Source of the DNA: Pegea sp. RAD2-039
Taxonomy: Eukaryota; Chordata; Thaliacea; Salpida; Salpidae
Reading direction: 5' to 3'
DNA: 64,000 nucleotides
Assembly: GCA_034620365.1 (NCBI GenBank)
Contig: JAQGEQ010000305.1
Location: forward strand, 310,001 to 374,000
The notes below the pieces were generated by a model. The model saw only the letters and a list, made by a program, of their open reading frames with translations, searched no databases and was not told where the DNA came from. Shown piece after piece: positions 38,098 to 48,750 of the stretch. A program made the translations under genes and the position numbers. Numbering within the stretch: the first letter of the stretch is position 1; each line of letters begins with the position of its first letter.

Positions 38098-38916
38098 TAC
38101 GGCAGGGCACCATTCATATAAACACAAAAAGAAAAGATGAAATAGAAGATGAAGAAGATAGAAAAACTCTATCAGTCAATTCTTACAACCTCGTGGTCAC
38201 GTTACTGTGTTGAAAAGATGCCACGGCCCGTTAGACCTGCAAGACGAGGACCTACACGAGCCGCCCGGCTGCCAAGCTGTTGGACACAGCAGAAAATCGA
38301 AACGAAAAACAAAAAATGAAAACAAAAAATGAAAAATTGGTGCACAGCAAATAAATAAATTTCAGGGTGGAGGGTTAGAAACGGACCTCTTCGACCTTCT
38401 CTGCCAGCAAAATTGGACTAATTTCAAAGCGTTGCTAGGTAACGGAGGGAAGGGGCAGTTGCGTAGCGACCATGAAAATTAAAGGCCCACTGAGTCGAAA
38501 GTTGTTGCGCAAGAAACTTCCTGATTTGTTGGGGTTTAACGGGTTCCACATGGACAAGTAGAGCTCAGTTTGGCACCAGTCCTTACGTATCGTCTAAGAG
38601 TCAAAATTGACCGAGTTTTGGGGGCTGTTGGGTCTTAGGGGTCTTCACAGGAGTTCATCGAAATTGTGTGAACACAAGAAATAGAAGTTGATAAAAGTAT
38701 AAATAAAAGATAAAGAACAATCCACAGCAATTTGCACTGACCGACCAACCACAGATAGTTGGCGACCAGTTGATAGTCTGTGCTATGATTGCATCAGTAC
38801 ACTGATATACATATGTGTAAGTTGTATCCGGGAGTCGGACTCGCCTCTTCTATCAGAGGGCAGTTTTGAAGGAGACGCCAAGCAGCATCTTTAAGTCAGT
38901 AAAATAGGAAAAAAAA
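38098..38916 (-). other. Probable 3' UTR of the CCN gene
   Basis: This is a G+C-richer non-coding stretch between stop codon and first poly(A) signal. It contains an X-box-like GTTGCTAGGTAAC (38431-38443) and a weak CTCF-like word (38852-38863). No open frame of note exists on either strand. Confidence 0.45.
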
Positions 38917-40619
38917 TTACGAAAAAGTTGAAAGAAGTGAAGAGTAAGAGGAACAGGATTGTTTGCATTCACAAGATTTAATCAAAGCGACGCTACGTTT
39001 TAACAAAGTTCCATCCGAACAATGAAAGTCGACGAGTTCTGTTGTAGTATACTTGGGTTGACAGCATCTGCTATCTGCACATTCTCCGCAATATTTAGGG
39101 ACAAAAGTTCTTCGGCTTTTGCAGCCTTTGTAAGAAAATCTGGTCTTTCTTGCTGGTCGTATGGTTCGTAAGCAACGTTTTCCGTTCTATAAAAGTATTT
39201 TACATTCAATAATTGATTCTTAAACGCATGAGATGTTTACAAACCTTTAATTTGGGCACCAAGCTGCTACCACATTGTCTGACTTGACAAAATCTTGTCA
39301 CTTTTTCGTTTTTACATTCGAAGTTTTGATTACTAATTTTCTGAGATATTCCCCAACCACATGATTTGCTGCAAGGTGACCATTCAGTTTCGTATTTTGT
39401 ACAAGACTCAGTGAGCTTAGTAACTGATACAGGTAACTCTAAATAAAACAAAACTGAAAATCAGAAACAGCTCAAGACTTTTGAACAAATTTATCTACCT
39501 CTAGAAACAACGGATCTTTCTTTATGGTTTTTAAGTCTAAGTTTCTTGTGTTTTGGTTTAGTTGTAAACATATTAAATCTTCCGCCAGTACATTCCCACT
39601 CAGAGCAACAATTATCCCCTTTTCGTACTAATCGAGGGTGTTTACAGGTCTGTAAGTTAAAAAAGTATAAAAAAAACAGCTCACAAAAAAACTCATCTGA
39701 ATATTTTACCTTTGGCGCAAGCGCTAAGATGTGCATTTGGCAGAGTTGTGTACAGCTTACGTGGCCTTCATGACAAACGCAAGTAAAAGTACAATCGTGT
39801 TTAAAAGTCTCGCCATGATTGTAAACGTTTCCACCATAAAAACATGAACGGCCCGGAGGTGCTAGAGAAAAAACAGAAATTAAAAACTCGAAGTCGTGAA
39901 ATTGATAAAAGAAAATTGAAACTTTTCACTTACCCATGCAAACACCTTCAGTTGAATCAATATCATCATAACTGCAGTAAAGACTTTTCTGGCATTTAAC
40001 GTTCTCATTACACGCTTGTCCAAATTTAGCTTCGTATTCTAGTGCTCCGCTTTGAGCATAGAGAGTTGTCTGTATAAAAATATTGAAAATTGTCAAAAAT
40101 GCTCAAAAAAAGCATCAAAAATGAAGGTGGTTAAACAAATAGCGACATCTAGCTAAGAATTAGTCAAACACTTCAAATATTTCGATCTAGAAATAGCCAA
40201 AAATCAACATTGCTCAGGGAAACGGACAAGTCAGAAGGTTTATGGTTTCCTTTTTCAATGCCTGGCGTCTGGCCTCGCTTCTGTCGCTGCTAGTCGGTAT
40301 GGAGGAGCTCACTTCTCCTCTTACTCCGCAAATACAACATTTTTCTTCTTTTATAAAACATCGGGTGAGCTTTATTTCCCCGCCGGGTATTAATGCTCCT
40401 AACCCGGCCAATTTAAACTCGCTTAACGATGTTTAAAAATACTCAGTTCTTGCAATCAGCAATTCGAAAAACGAAGAAGTAAAATAAATTGACAACTTGA
40501 AGGCATCTTATAACACTAAGACTTCTTAAACTAACTACAAAATATCCATCACTACAATTACAACTTACCATTAAAGAGAAGAGAGTCAGAGAAATAGAGA
40601 TTTGTTTCATCATAAACAT
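38917..40619 (-). CDS. CCN-family secreted matricellular protein (CTGF/CYR61-like), six exons
   Basis: Exons on the minus strand: 40619-40569, 40069-39934, 39861-39710, 39649-39499, 39438-39245 and 39186-38917 (TAA). All have GT..AG borders and matching phases, giving 317 residues, slightly shorter than typical CCN proteins (about 340-380). Order: signal peptide MFMMKQISISLTLFSLM-TTLYAQS (1-24); C-terminal half of an IGFBP module (FGQACNENVKCQ, SLYCSY, EGVC; about 33-63); VWC module (SCFYGGNVYNHGE, CTFTCVCHEGHVSC, NCCSEWEC; about 66-132); TSP1 (WSPCSKSCGWGIS, RFCQVRQC; about 174-220); and CT cystine knot (CLRTIRPARK, KYCGECADSRCCQPK, FHCSDGT, CECKQSC; about 231-306). CCN proteins are secreted, bind integrins, proteoglycans and growth factors, and regulate adhesion and matrix signalling. 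The start is the first ATG of the exon. The N-terminal IGFBP half with the GCGCC motif is absent. Confidence 0.93.
40214..40436. other. G+C-rich island inside intron 1 of the CCN gene
   Basis: The first CCN intron (40070-40568) contains a block much richer in G+C than the rest, open on both strands for about 65 codons. The minus frame has LAGLGALIPGGEIKLTRCF and KCCICGVRGEV; the plus frame has MVSFFNAWRLASLL. Neither resembles the missing IGFBP half (no GCGCC..C). It could be an inserted mobile-element fragment or an intronic regulatory block. Confidence 0.3.
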
Positions 40620-40711
40620 CGTCGTTGAGATTTCTTCAATTAAAGAAAGATTCAAAATCGTCAAATTGAAGCTCGTTTTCAAAGTTATAACTTCTACTTT
40701 TCAGTCAAGCT

Positions 40712-40719
40712 TATTATAC
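40712..40719 (-). promoter_or_regulatory. TATA-like box of the CCN gene
   Basis: On the minus strand this reads TATAATAA, about 95 bases upstream of the CCN start codon. It predicts transcription starting near 40685 and a short 5' UTR. An E-box CACGTG in a GATCACGTGAC context lies about 150 bases further upstream (40869-40874). Confidence 0.35.
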
Positions 40720-40929
40720 AGCGATGCGAGAGAGAAGAAAGAAGTTTTCTTCCCGCCATTCTTCTGAAATTGTTCAAATAGTTTTCTGTCGTGTACACAA
40801 TCGTTCGTGAACATATTCTCTTTTTCTTCAATCATACACTTTGCTCTTACTTTTCTATTCACACTGATCACGTGACAACCAAATAGCGCGTAACTAGCAG
40901 CGATAGCTCCATTTTCAAACAATTTTGCT

Positions 40930-42370
40930 GCTCATGTTTTTGAACAAAAATTTGCGAATTTTTTCCAGATTTTCCAAAATTTTCTGCTTCATTCAAAACA
41001 CGCTTGAGTGTCACGGATCATTGCATACAGTAGCTTTGTGCAATGTTGCTAACTGATAATTGGAAAATTTTCCTCCCATATTAACTTCAAATTATATTTT
41101 TTAGATCAAGCAAATAAAATTTCCTCTCAGAAAAACTTTCTAATTGACTTGATGTCTTTTCAAAAGTATCTTTAGTAAGAAACCCAAAAAAGATTTCTTG
41201 TAATCGAGTCATCTATCTGACAACATTTCTATATATGGTAATGATCAAAATTTAGATGATTCTGATAACCATTTGAAATTCTGAAATTTTCTCATCTTAA
41301 AAATTTCGAATTCTTTTGCACTTTAGAAGAAATTCTTTTTCAGATCCAATTGTTTTGCTTTATCTCCCTCTTGCGGAAATAAAAAAAATATTTTATTCAA
41401 CTTCTCAGAATGAGTTGGAACACAAATTAGGAGAAAGTTAGACGAAAAATAAATTAGTAATTTTAAGATTAATTAGCTTTTTTGGTTAGTAACTTGCCAA
41501 ATTTATGTTTACAACTCTTTTCTCACTAAATTTTTTTGAACAAATAACTATGACTAGAACGTTTTTTGATGACAAAGTAAACACCAAAAAATAGCTTCCA
41601 GTATGACATCATTGACACTTTTACAATATTTTTGTGATTAGCTCCTAATTTATGGAAAATAATCTACCTTCGACAATTTCTATGATTAAAATGATATCAT
41701 TTCAATGTATTTGTGATCAGCAGTTCATGTGAGAAAGTCAGGATTTGTGGAGTAACAACAAACAGATTAAACAGAAATAAATTTTGCAAGTTGTTCTTAT
41801 AAAGCTTCTTTGGGTACAAGACGCCGAACAAAGCCAAAAAGTTATTTTTAGTTTGAAAACTTGTTTTTTAAAACATCTTTGTCGAAAACTTGATGACTAA
41901 TTTAGCTTATAGATTTTGATTTATTTTCTGTGAATAATTATTTGTATTTAGTCAAAACTACTGACCGAAACTACATGCGTGAGATTACGTCATCAAACTT
42001 TATCGGACACTTTTGTAATCAAAAAGATAGTTTGGGCGAAACTGCTTTTTCACTTATGAATTAAACTTATAATTATTGTGACGATTAATCTATTATAAAC
42101 AAGTTTAAAGAGATTATTTTTAAATATGTCTTTATTTATTCTTCACTTTTTTAATCGGTCGTAAAATTTGCTAATTATAGTCAAAATAAAAAGAAACTAC
42201 CTATAAACAGAAATAGTAGCAGCGAAACACAATAAAGTTGTTTTGTTGCTAGTTTTGTGGTTTGTTTGATAAATATTCACTCTAAATATATAATTCGTTT
42301 TACGGCAACTGTAATTTTGTAACTCAATAGGTTCTTACCCGCAAAAGTATTTGATTGCTTTAATTATTCA
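40930..42370. other. Upstream region of the CCN gene, no other gene
   Basis: A+T-rich DNA without coding frames or repeats. It lies directly 5' of the CCN gene and may hold control elements, but none stands out apart from the cluster at 42380-42650. Confidence 0.4.
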
Positions 42371-42379
42371 AATATAACT

Positions 42380-42655
42380 TGGTCACGTGACTCATTTATT
42401 GTCAGTGCTCTTGGAAAACCTGTTCACGTGAATAAAGCACGAACTAAGAAGTCGTCTAGCATCTGTCTCTTGTTTGATCAAACACTCTGCATATTCACTG
42501 AGCACCAATATATTCACGTGCATACGTACCTAGTGTGTGTGCCTTAGACTAATGTTACTTTGGGAATCTATTAAAAAGACCTAAAAGCAAATATAACCGT
42601 TTCGTAAACTTCTTACGTTGCCTGGTAACGAGTGACTTTGCTTTTTACGTAGCTT
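42380..42655. promoter_or_regulatory. E-box/X-box cluster upstream of the CCN gene
   Basis: Three CACGTG (42384-42389, 42425-42430, 42515-42520) and an X-box GTTGCCTGGTAAC (42617-42629) fall within 250 bases of locally G+C-richer DNA, about 1.8-2.0 kb upstream of the CCN start. CCN is the nearest gene, so a distal enhancer is a reasonable guess. Confidence 0.4.
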
Positions 42656-42659
42656 GGAA

Positions 42660-45600
42660 AGAATATTTTTGGATTATGAGTCGTTTTGTTTGTTCAAAAA
42701 TATTGAATGTCATTTACTGTTCAAAATATAAGTCTCGTCTTGATGGTTGCCATAAAAATTTAATTTAATTTCAGATTAATTTTTTTATTCCTTTAAATTT
42801 ATTACTTAAATATTTAAAGAGCTTTAATTTAATATAAAGTCAGTTAAAACCAAATAACTCCAAAATATTTAATTTTAGTCGATTAAAATCTCTAATTATC
42901 ACAAACTATGTAAAAAATTCAGACAAACTGAAATTTATTCCCATGACCAAAAAAATATTATTCAATAATTCAAATAAATGATGAAAATTTAATGATTATA
43001 CTTTCTGAACTTACTATAAAAGTATTAGAAATTTGTTGTTGAAAGTTTAAATAAAGTGTTTTGAATCACTTAAATCAAGTTATGTTGGCTTCTATTAATC
43101 AAATACAGTAGTTAGAAAGTTTAAAGTGCAAAAAATGCTACTATAATAGCAAACTTGTTTTGTTGCGCTACAAACAATTCAAAAATTACATATTCTGCTC
43201 AAATAAATTTGATTAATGAAATTGGTTTTATTTGATACACAAATAAGGCTTAAAAATAAAAAAAATTACATATCTACTCATTATTTAAAAAATATTTTTG
43301 TTTTTTAAATTTAATTTCCTCATTTTGACAGAACTTTTATTACCGGTATTTATTAACTTCAAATTATTCAGACAACTAACCAAATTTTTTTTACCCAAAA
43401 TCAGAAATTAATAAAAATTATTTTTTTTTTGCAAAATAACATTATACTGGTAAAAGTTACGTCATCGAAACATGGTAAAGTTGACAAGATATCAATTGAA
43501 ATGATCATATTCAATTTAAGATCAAACCAACGTTTTCAAATGCTTTAATCATTTTAGAAGTTAGCAATATAAGATACATATTTGCATAAGAAATACCCAA
43601 CTAAATGTAAACAAGTTAATTATTTAGAAATTATCTCTACATACTTAGTGAAGACATTAGGTTTCTTGGCTTTAAATCAAATGCTCACAGAAGCAGAATA
43701 AAAAAACTTATTAGAAGCTAAATATAAAACTCTTATAGTTAAATTAAATCAGTTTAATTTGCCAATAATAAGGTCAGATATAATAGTTTCTTAAATAAGT
43801 CTGAAATGTATTATTTTGAGCTTTATTTGTAAAGTTATCTTCAAGAATTTTCATTTTAAGTTTTTTTAGGATGTTTACAAACCATTTAATATTTCAATAG
43901 ATTTCTGTACAGTCATATAATATATTTTAAACCTTTTCTGGGGTTTTATTTTATTTCCAGAATATTGATTACCCTAAAGCTTTTCACTGAAAATAGAATT
44001 ATAAATATCAACTTATTTTTATATTTATAAAAATAGTGAATTGTGTTTAAATGTCAATAAATACAAACTAATTAGCATACTTACCACGTGTTGATGACGT
44101 CATCATAGATGAGTAACTATTTTATCAATTGAACGATTACAAAGCTTTTGTGTTTGAAGACTGTGAAAATTATTTTTAAGAGATGAGATAAAAATAAAAA
44201 TTAAACGGTTGATTTCTGCTAAATACAAGTCATATTTTTATAACAATCATTTAAAACCATTTTTAACGCCAAATGAGATATAGATTTGTGATATAAATAT
44301 CAAAAAAATTATAGGAAAAGTAAATGACTTAAAAGCATATTTTAAGAATTTCAGAAAACTTGAACTTGTATCTTGTTAAAAAATTAAAACATCTGTATTT
44401 AAAAAAATTCCTTAAATTTCTAATTGTCTAAACTTATTTATTTAGCTTACAAGAAATAGAATTAACGTAAAAAGAAGTAAAAATTAGCTTATTTAAAAAA
44501 AAATGATTTGATTTTAACGATAAATAAAAATTTGTTAAATTTTGTGTATTAACGTTTTGATAGATTTCAACTAAATTTATTTCATATCAATAAAATTTGA
44601 TAAAAACATTTTTGAACAATTTTTTTCAATACTTTGAACTTTTTGACACTTTAATAGAAAGCCTCAAGTACTTATTAATGGTTTTTTAAATATAACTTGT
44701 TACATAAAGGGTTGCAAAACACTTAAATAAAAATTAAATTTGCAATTAAAACGCTTAAAAGGCACCGAAAAAATACATAATTGGCAATTACGTGTATAAA
44801 CTGTCATTAGAAATTGGCATTGTGTTTAAGATTACAAGACAGCATTTAAAACTGACAAAAATAAGTTTGTAATTTTAAAATGCTCAAAAACTTTGATTTT
44901 AAAAATTAGAAAACTTTAAACTCGATATGTTTTTATTTTTAAGAAGTTGTTTTGTTATTGATTTTTGTTTGCTTGTAAAGAGTAGTAGTAAGACATCCCT
45001 AACATTAAAGCAATCATTCGATTTTTTTGAAAAGAAATTAATCACCTTTGTAAAAAAACAATTTTGTGTTGTGCCATTAAGCACAAAAATTTAGTGTTTT
45101 TGAAAAAGTTGAATTTTTAAATCAATTTTTTGATTTACATGAAAATCTATTCTAAATGAATGTCGATTGTATTTCTCCACAGTAATTGAATAATTAGTAA
45201 CTTTCGTGAGCTTTATACAATTTTTAGGATTTAATTAAAGTTTTTTTGTATCAACTTTTTATTTTTTTTATTGCTTGTGTAATTTGTAAACGTGTACTTA
45301 AGCCTATTTGCTTTAATACTAAAAATTGTTACAAAATTCTGATAAAACTTGAATTTCTGTTTTTAATACTTAAATCATTTACAAAAATATCATTACGGCA
45401 AATTAATTTAAGTATAGACTGACATATGTTCATATTTCTGTATTAGTTCGATGTTTCATCTTTAATACATTTTATTCACCACAAAATTTCTGAAAGATAA
45501 GAAAAGTCGAGACACAGTGTCGAAGAAATTCTTATATCTGTGTTCACTTCGTCATAGCATCTGTTACTAGTAATAAAATTAAAAAGCAAAGTTTTAAAAG

Positions 45601-48440
45601 CTTGGGTTACTTAGGAAAGAATGTATGAACGTTAAAAAATATAATGTAATTTATTAGATAAGTAAATAAGTTTTTCAATTAAATGTACTAATTGAATAGC
45701 TCTGTTTATAATAAATCAAATGAAAACTTTAAGATTACAAAATAAAATTTAGAATTAGATTTGAAAATAATAATGAACATATGTTAAAAAAGAAATATTT
45801 TGTTTACTTTTAAATTGCTTTTAATTGTTTCAAAGAATAAACACTAAATATAGACAGATTTACAAAGAAAAACACTTTGAAAGGATTTCTCACAAGATTT
45901 GAAGAACTGAGTATAGATATCTTACTTAATATTCAATTCATTAATCTGTCAAACAATTTTCAAATAATCTTTGATGCTTTCTTATACAGCTTAGTACAGT
46001 TTGTTGATATGGCATCAAAGTTAAGTATAAGAAAAATTCGTGTTAAAATTATATGAGTAAGAATAATGAAGAATACTTTTTAAATGTTGTACTAAACAAG
46101 TTAATTTGTTAAATGTTTGAAATTCATGTTGTATTTTAATCAATTTATTTCATACAACAAAATTTAAAAGACAGTCAGAAAGTTTAAAGTTTTAGTAGAA
46201 GTATTCACAAATTAAATTTTTAATGATTTGTTTTGAAATAGATTGTACACCAAAGTTTATTTTATTGACTATTTATTTATAAAGAACATTTAATAGAAGC
46301 AGTTAACCATACACTTATTTTAAAAAAATTTAAGCAACTGCATCTTTATAAGTTATGGTTTTGTTTTAAATAAACAAATGTGAAATAAATTGAATTTTAC
46401 GATTTTTTTGTCTTTAAGTAAAACCTCATAGAGTTAGAAATCAAATATTGTCATTAATCATCAACGCCACTCTTTCAGGTGATAAATTGTTTTCAAGTTT
46501 AACAAAATAGAACTTTATTAAAAAATTCTTTGAAAATTCAGTAAACAAAATTGAAAAATAAATTATTGATAAAAGCAAATGGTTGATCAGTAGCTATAAA
46601 CACAAAATCAGATGACATTGTGTTTATGAGTTTATAAAGTTTGTTTTTGGCTTTTGATTCATAGTCTGATTTTCAATTCTTTATTTTTGTCTTTAATTTT
46701 ACTTTTGAGCAAATAAGTTGTGCTTTTCTACCTTAGTTTATCTTTTAAGAGAAATGTTTCACTTTGACGTAGGTCTATTAGCTACGTTTAATTATTTAAT
46801 TATATTTGACATAAAAAGCTCTTTAAAACTTTAATCAAATAATAAAATATCGAGTTTTAAAAAAGGTCATATAAGTGCTATGAAATAATAGTTAGAAAAT
46901 TGATTATATTGTTTATCTTTACACAACTTATCAACCTTCTATCTATATTTTAAACATTGTGAAATTTTTTTTACTTAAGTATTAATTTTACCAGCTCCAC
47001 GTAAACCGTTAAAGACGCCATTGTTTTTTATTATATAACTTATATAATTTATATCTGAGTATAATCAAATTTATGTCTGAAAAAGTTTTTTCTTGTTGTA
47101 AAATTGATTTTGTTCAGCAGGGTTATCTTGTTGGCATTCCACAAACACAGCTTTTACTGTTTACTCTTATTTTTTAATCAAAATAATCGGTTGTTAAATG
47201 AAGAGACCATTAAAGTAGTTGAAACATGCTTGTAAAGTTTTATTGACAACACAAAACTTATCAGGCTTTAATGTTGGAATACATAGACGGATAATAATAT
47301 AAAAATTTTTCATCTGTGTCTGTTTGAAAGTTACATCAACTTTTAATATTGATTTATAAGTTTTTTTATTTCATTGAGTAATCATTTTGAATTACGTTTT
47401 TAAATGGTTATATAATAAATCTAAAACTTTGATGAAAACTGTTTATTACTTCACTTTAGACTTGTAGCAGTCTTGTGTTTATCAATTAATTACTCCGATC
47501 AAATATCAACTTTTTTTTTCTCAAATTGAATTCTCAGAAACTGTTCTCAGAATAAATTTTACAGTTTGAAGGTATTTTAAACAAAAATATTTCTTAAAAT
47601 CAATCTATCTTGAAGCAAATATATTTTTATTTTTTAGCTGCTAACAGCATGTAATGCTTTATTTGTAAACTTATTTTATAGGGTAGTTTTTAGATTTTAA
47701 AAATTATTGAAATTAAGTAAAACTTGATAGCTGATGTCAACTTTCTAAAGTAAACCTCAAAAAGTCAGAATTTAATTAATTTTTTCGATATATCTAGTAA
47801 AAAAAAATCTTTAAAAATTATTTCTTTAATATCACTAAGAACGTCATTTTCACAAATGATGACAGATAGTAAATTAAAAGTTGATATAAACTCAGATGTT
47901 GTTCAAGTTAAGTAAAGTTTGAAATAAGAAAATTAAAACTAAATTTTTAAGCCATAAAAACAAGTTAAGTTTATCTTACTGAAGTTTTTACTTCAGTATT
48001 GATGCAATTAATAAAATATATAAAATAATAATGAGAAAAACTCTTTTTAATTAACAGACGTCTAAATGATTCAATATAAGTAATATACTAAGTATATACT
48101 AAAAATAATCTATTAGTAAAGTATTTTTCTGTCTGTAAATCACTAGAAACAAAAGTTTGATACAAGAAAAGCACAAAAATCTTTTTTTTACTCTTTTTAA
48201 ACACTAAAAAGCAAAATTTATTATTAAAGTGAGCTTTTGTTTGATTTTTTTCAAACATTTTGATATAAATAACTCTTATAAATAGCTAAAACACTAATTG
48301 AAAGCATATGCTTGTCTTATAAAAGCAACTAAAACATGATATAATTTTGATACAATTACTTACAACCTTTTTGAACAAGTTCTAAAATCGACAAGTAATA
48401 CTGATAATGATTACAATTACACGACAACGTTTCCGAAATC
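42660..48440. other. Gene-free A+T-rich DNA
   Basis: No genes, RNA genes or clear repeats. One paired site at 44085-44102 joins CACGTG and TGACGTCA only a few bases apart. Open frames such as 44899-45084 (-) are Lys/Phe/Asn-rich and not credible. Confidence 0.5.
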
Positions 48441-48750
48441 TATTTTCATGCTTCTAGATGCCGCTGTCATCTCCGCATTATCAACAAGGATGATTCAAAC
48501 AGAAAATTCAGGACGATTCCAAAGTAGAATCATCACTATCGCTTCCAGATGTCATCTTTCACTATAGGATTCTTAGATATGTATGTTGATTGAATATTTC
48601 ATTTATGTATTAGCATTGGTTTTGATTTGTCAAAAAACCTACATTATATATTTAATGTTTGGTGACCCGACTCAGCGACATTTGCAGACCTAAGATCTAT
48701 ACTCCTCTAAAATGAGTTCAATAGAGGTTGCTGGATCTTATGAGAAGTAA
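48440..48750 (+). mobile_element. Possible LTR-retroelement leader / primer-binding-site remnant
   Basis: A more complex patch in A/T DNA. TTTGGTGACCCGACTCAGC (48658-48676) resembles primer-binding regions of Ty3/gypsy-type elements, which often read TGGTGACCC just after the LTR. Before it is about 200 bases that could be LTR remnant; a short ATG frame (about 48712, MSSIEVAGSYEK) follows. No LTR pair, gag or pol is found here. The assignment rests on my recollection of such motifs and is weak. Confidence 0.25.

Noticed and set aside
39000-39209. Frame shown by the longest open stretch in the last CCN exon
   Set aside because: A shadow. The correct frame gives the cystine-knot residues (KYCGECADSRCC) and matches the upstream splice phase.
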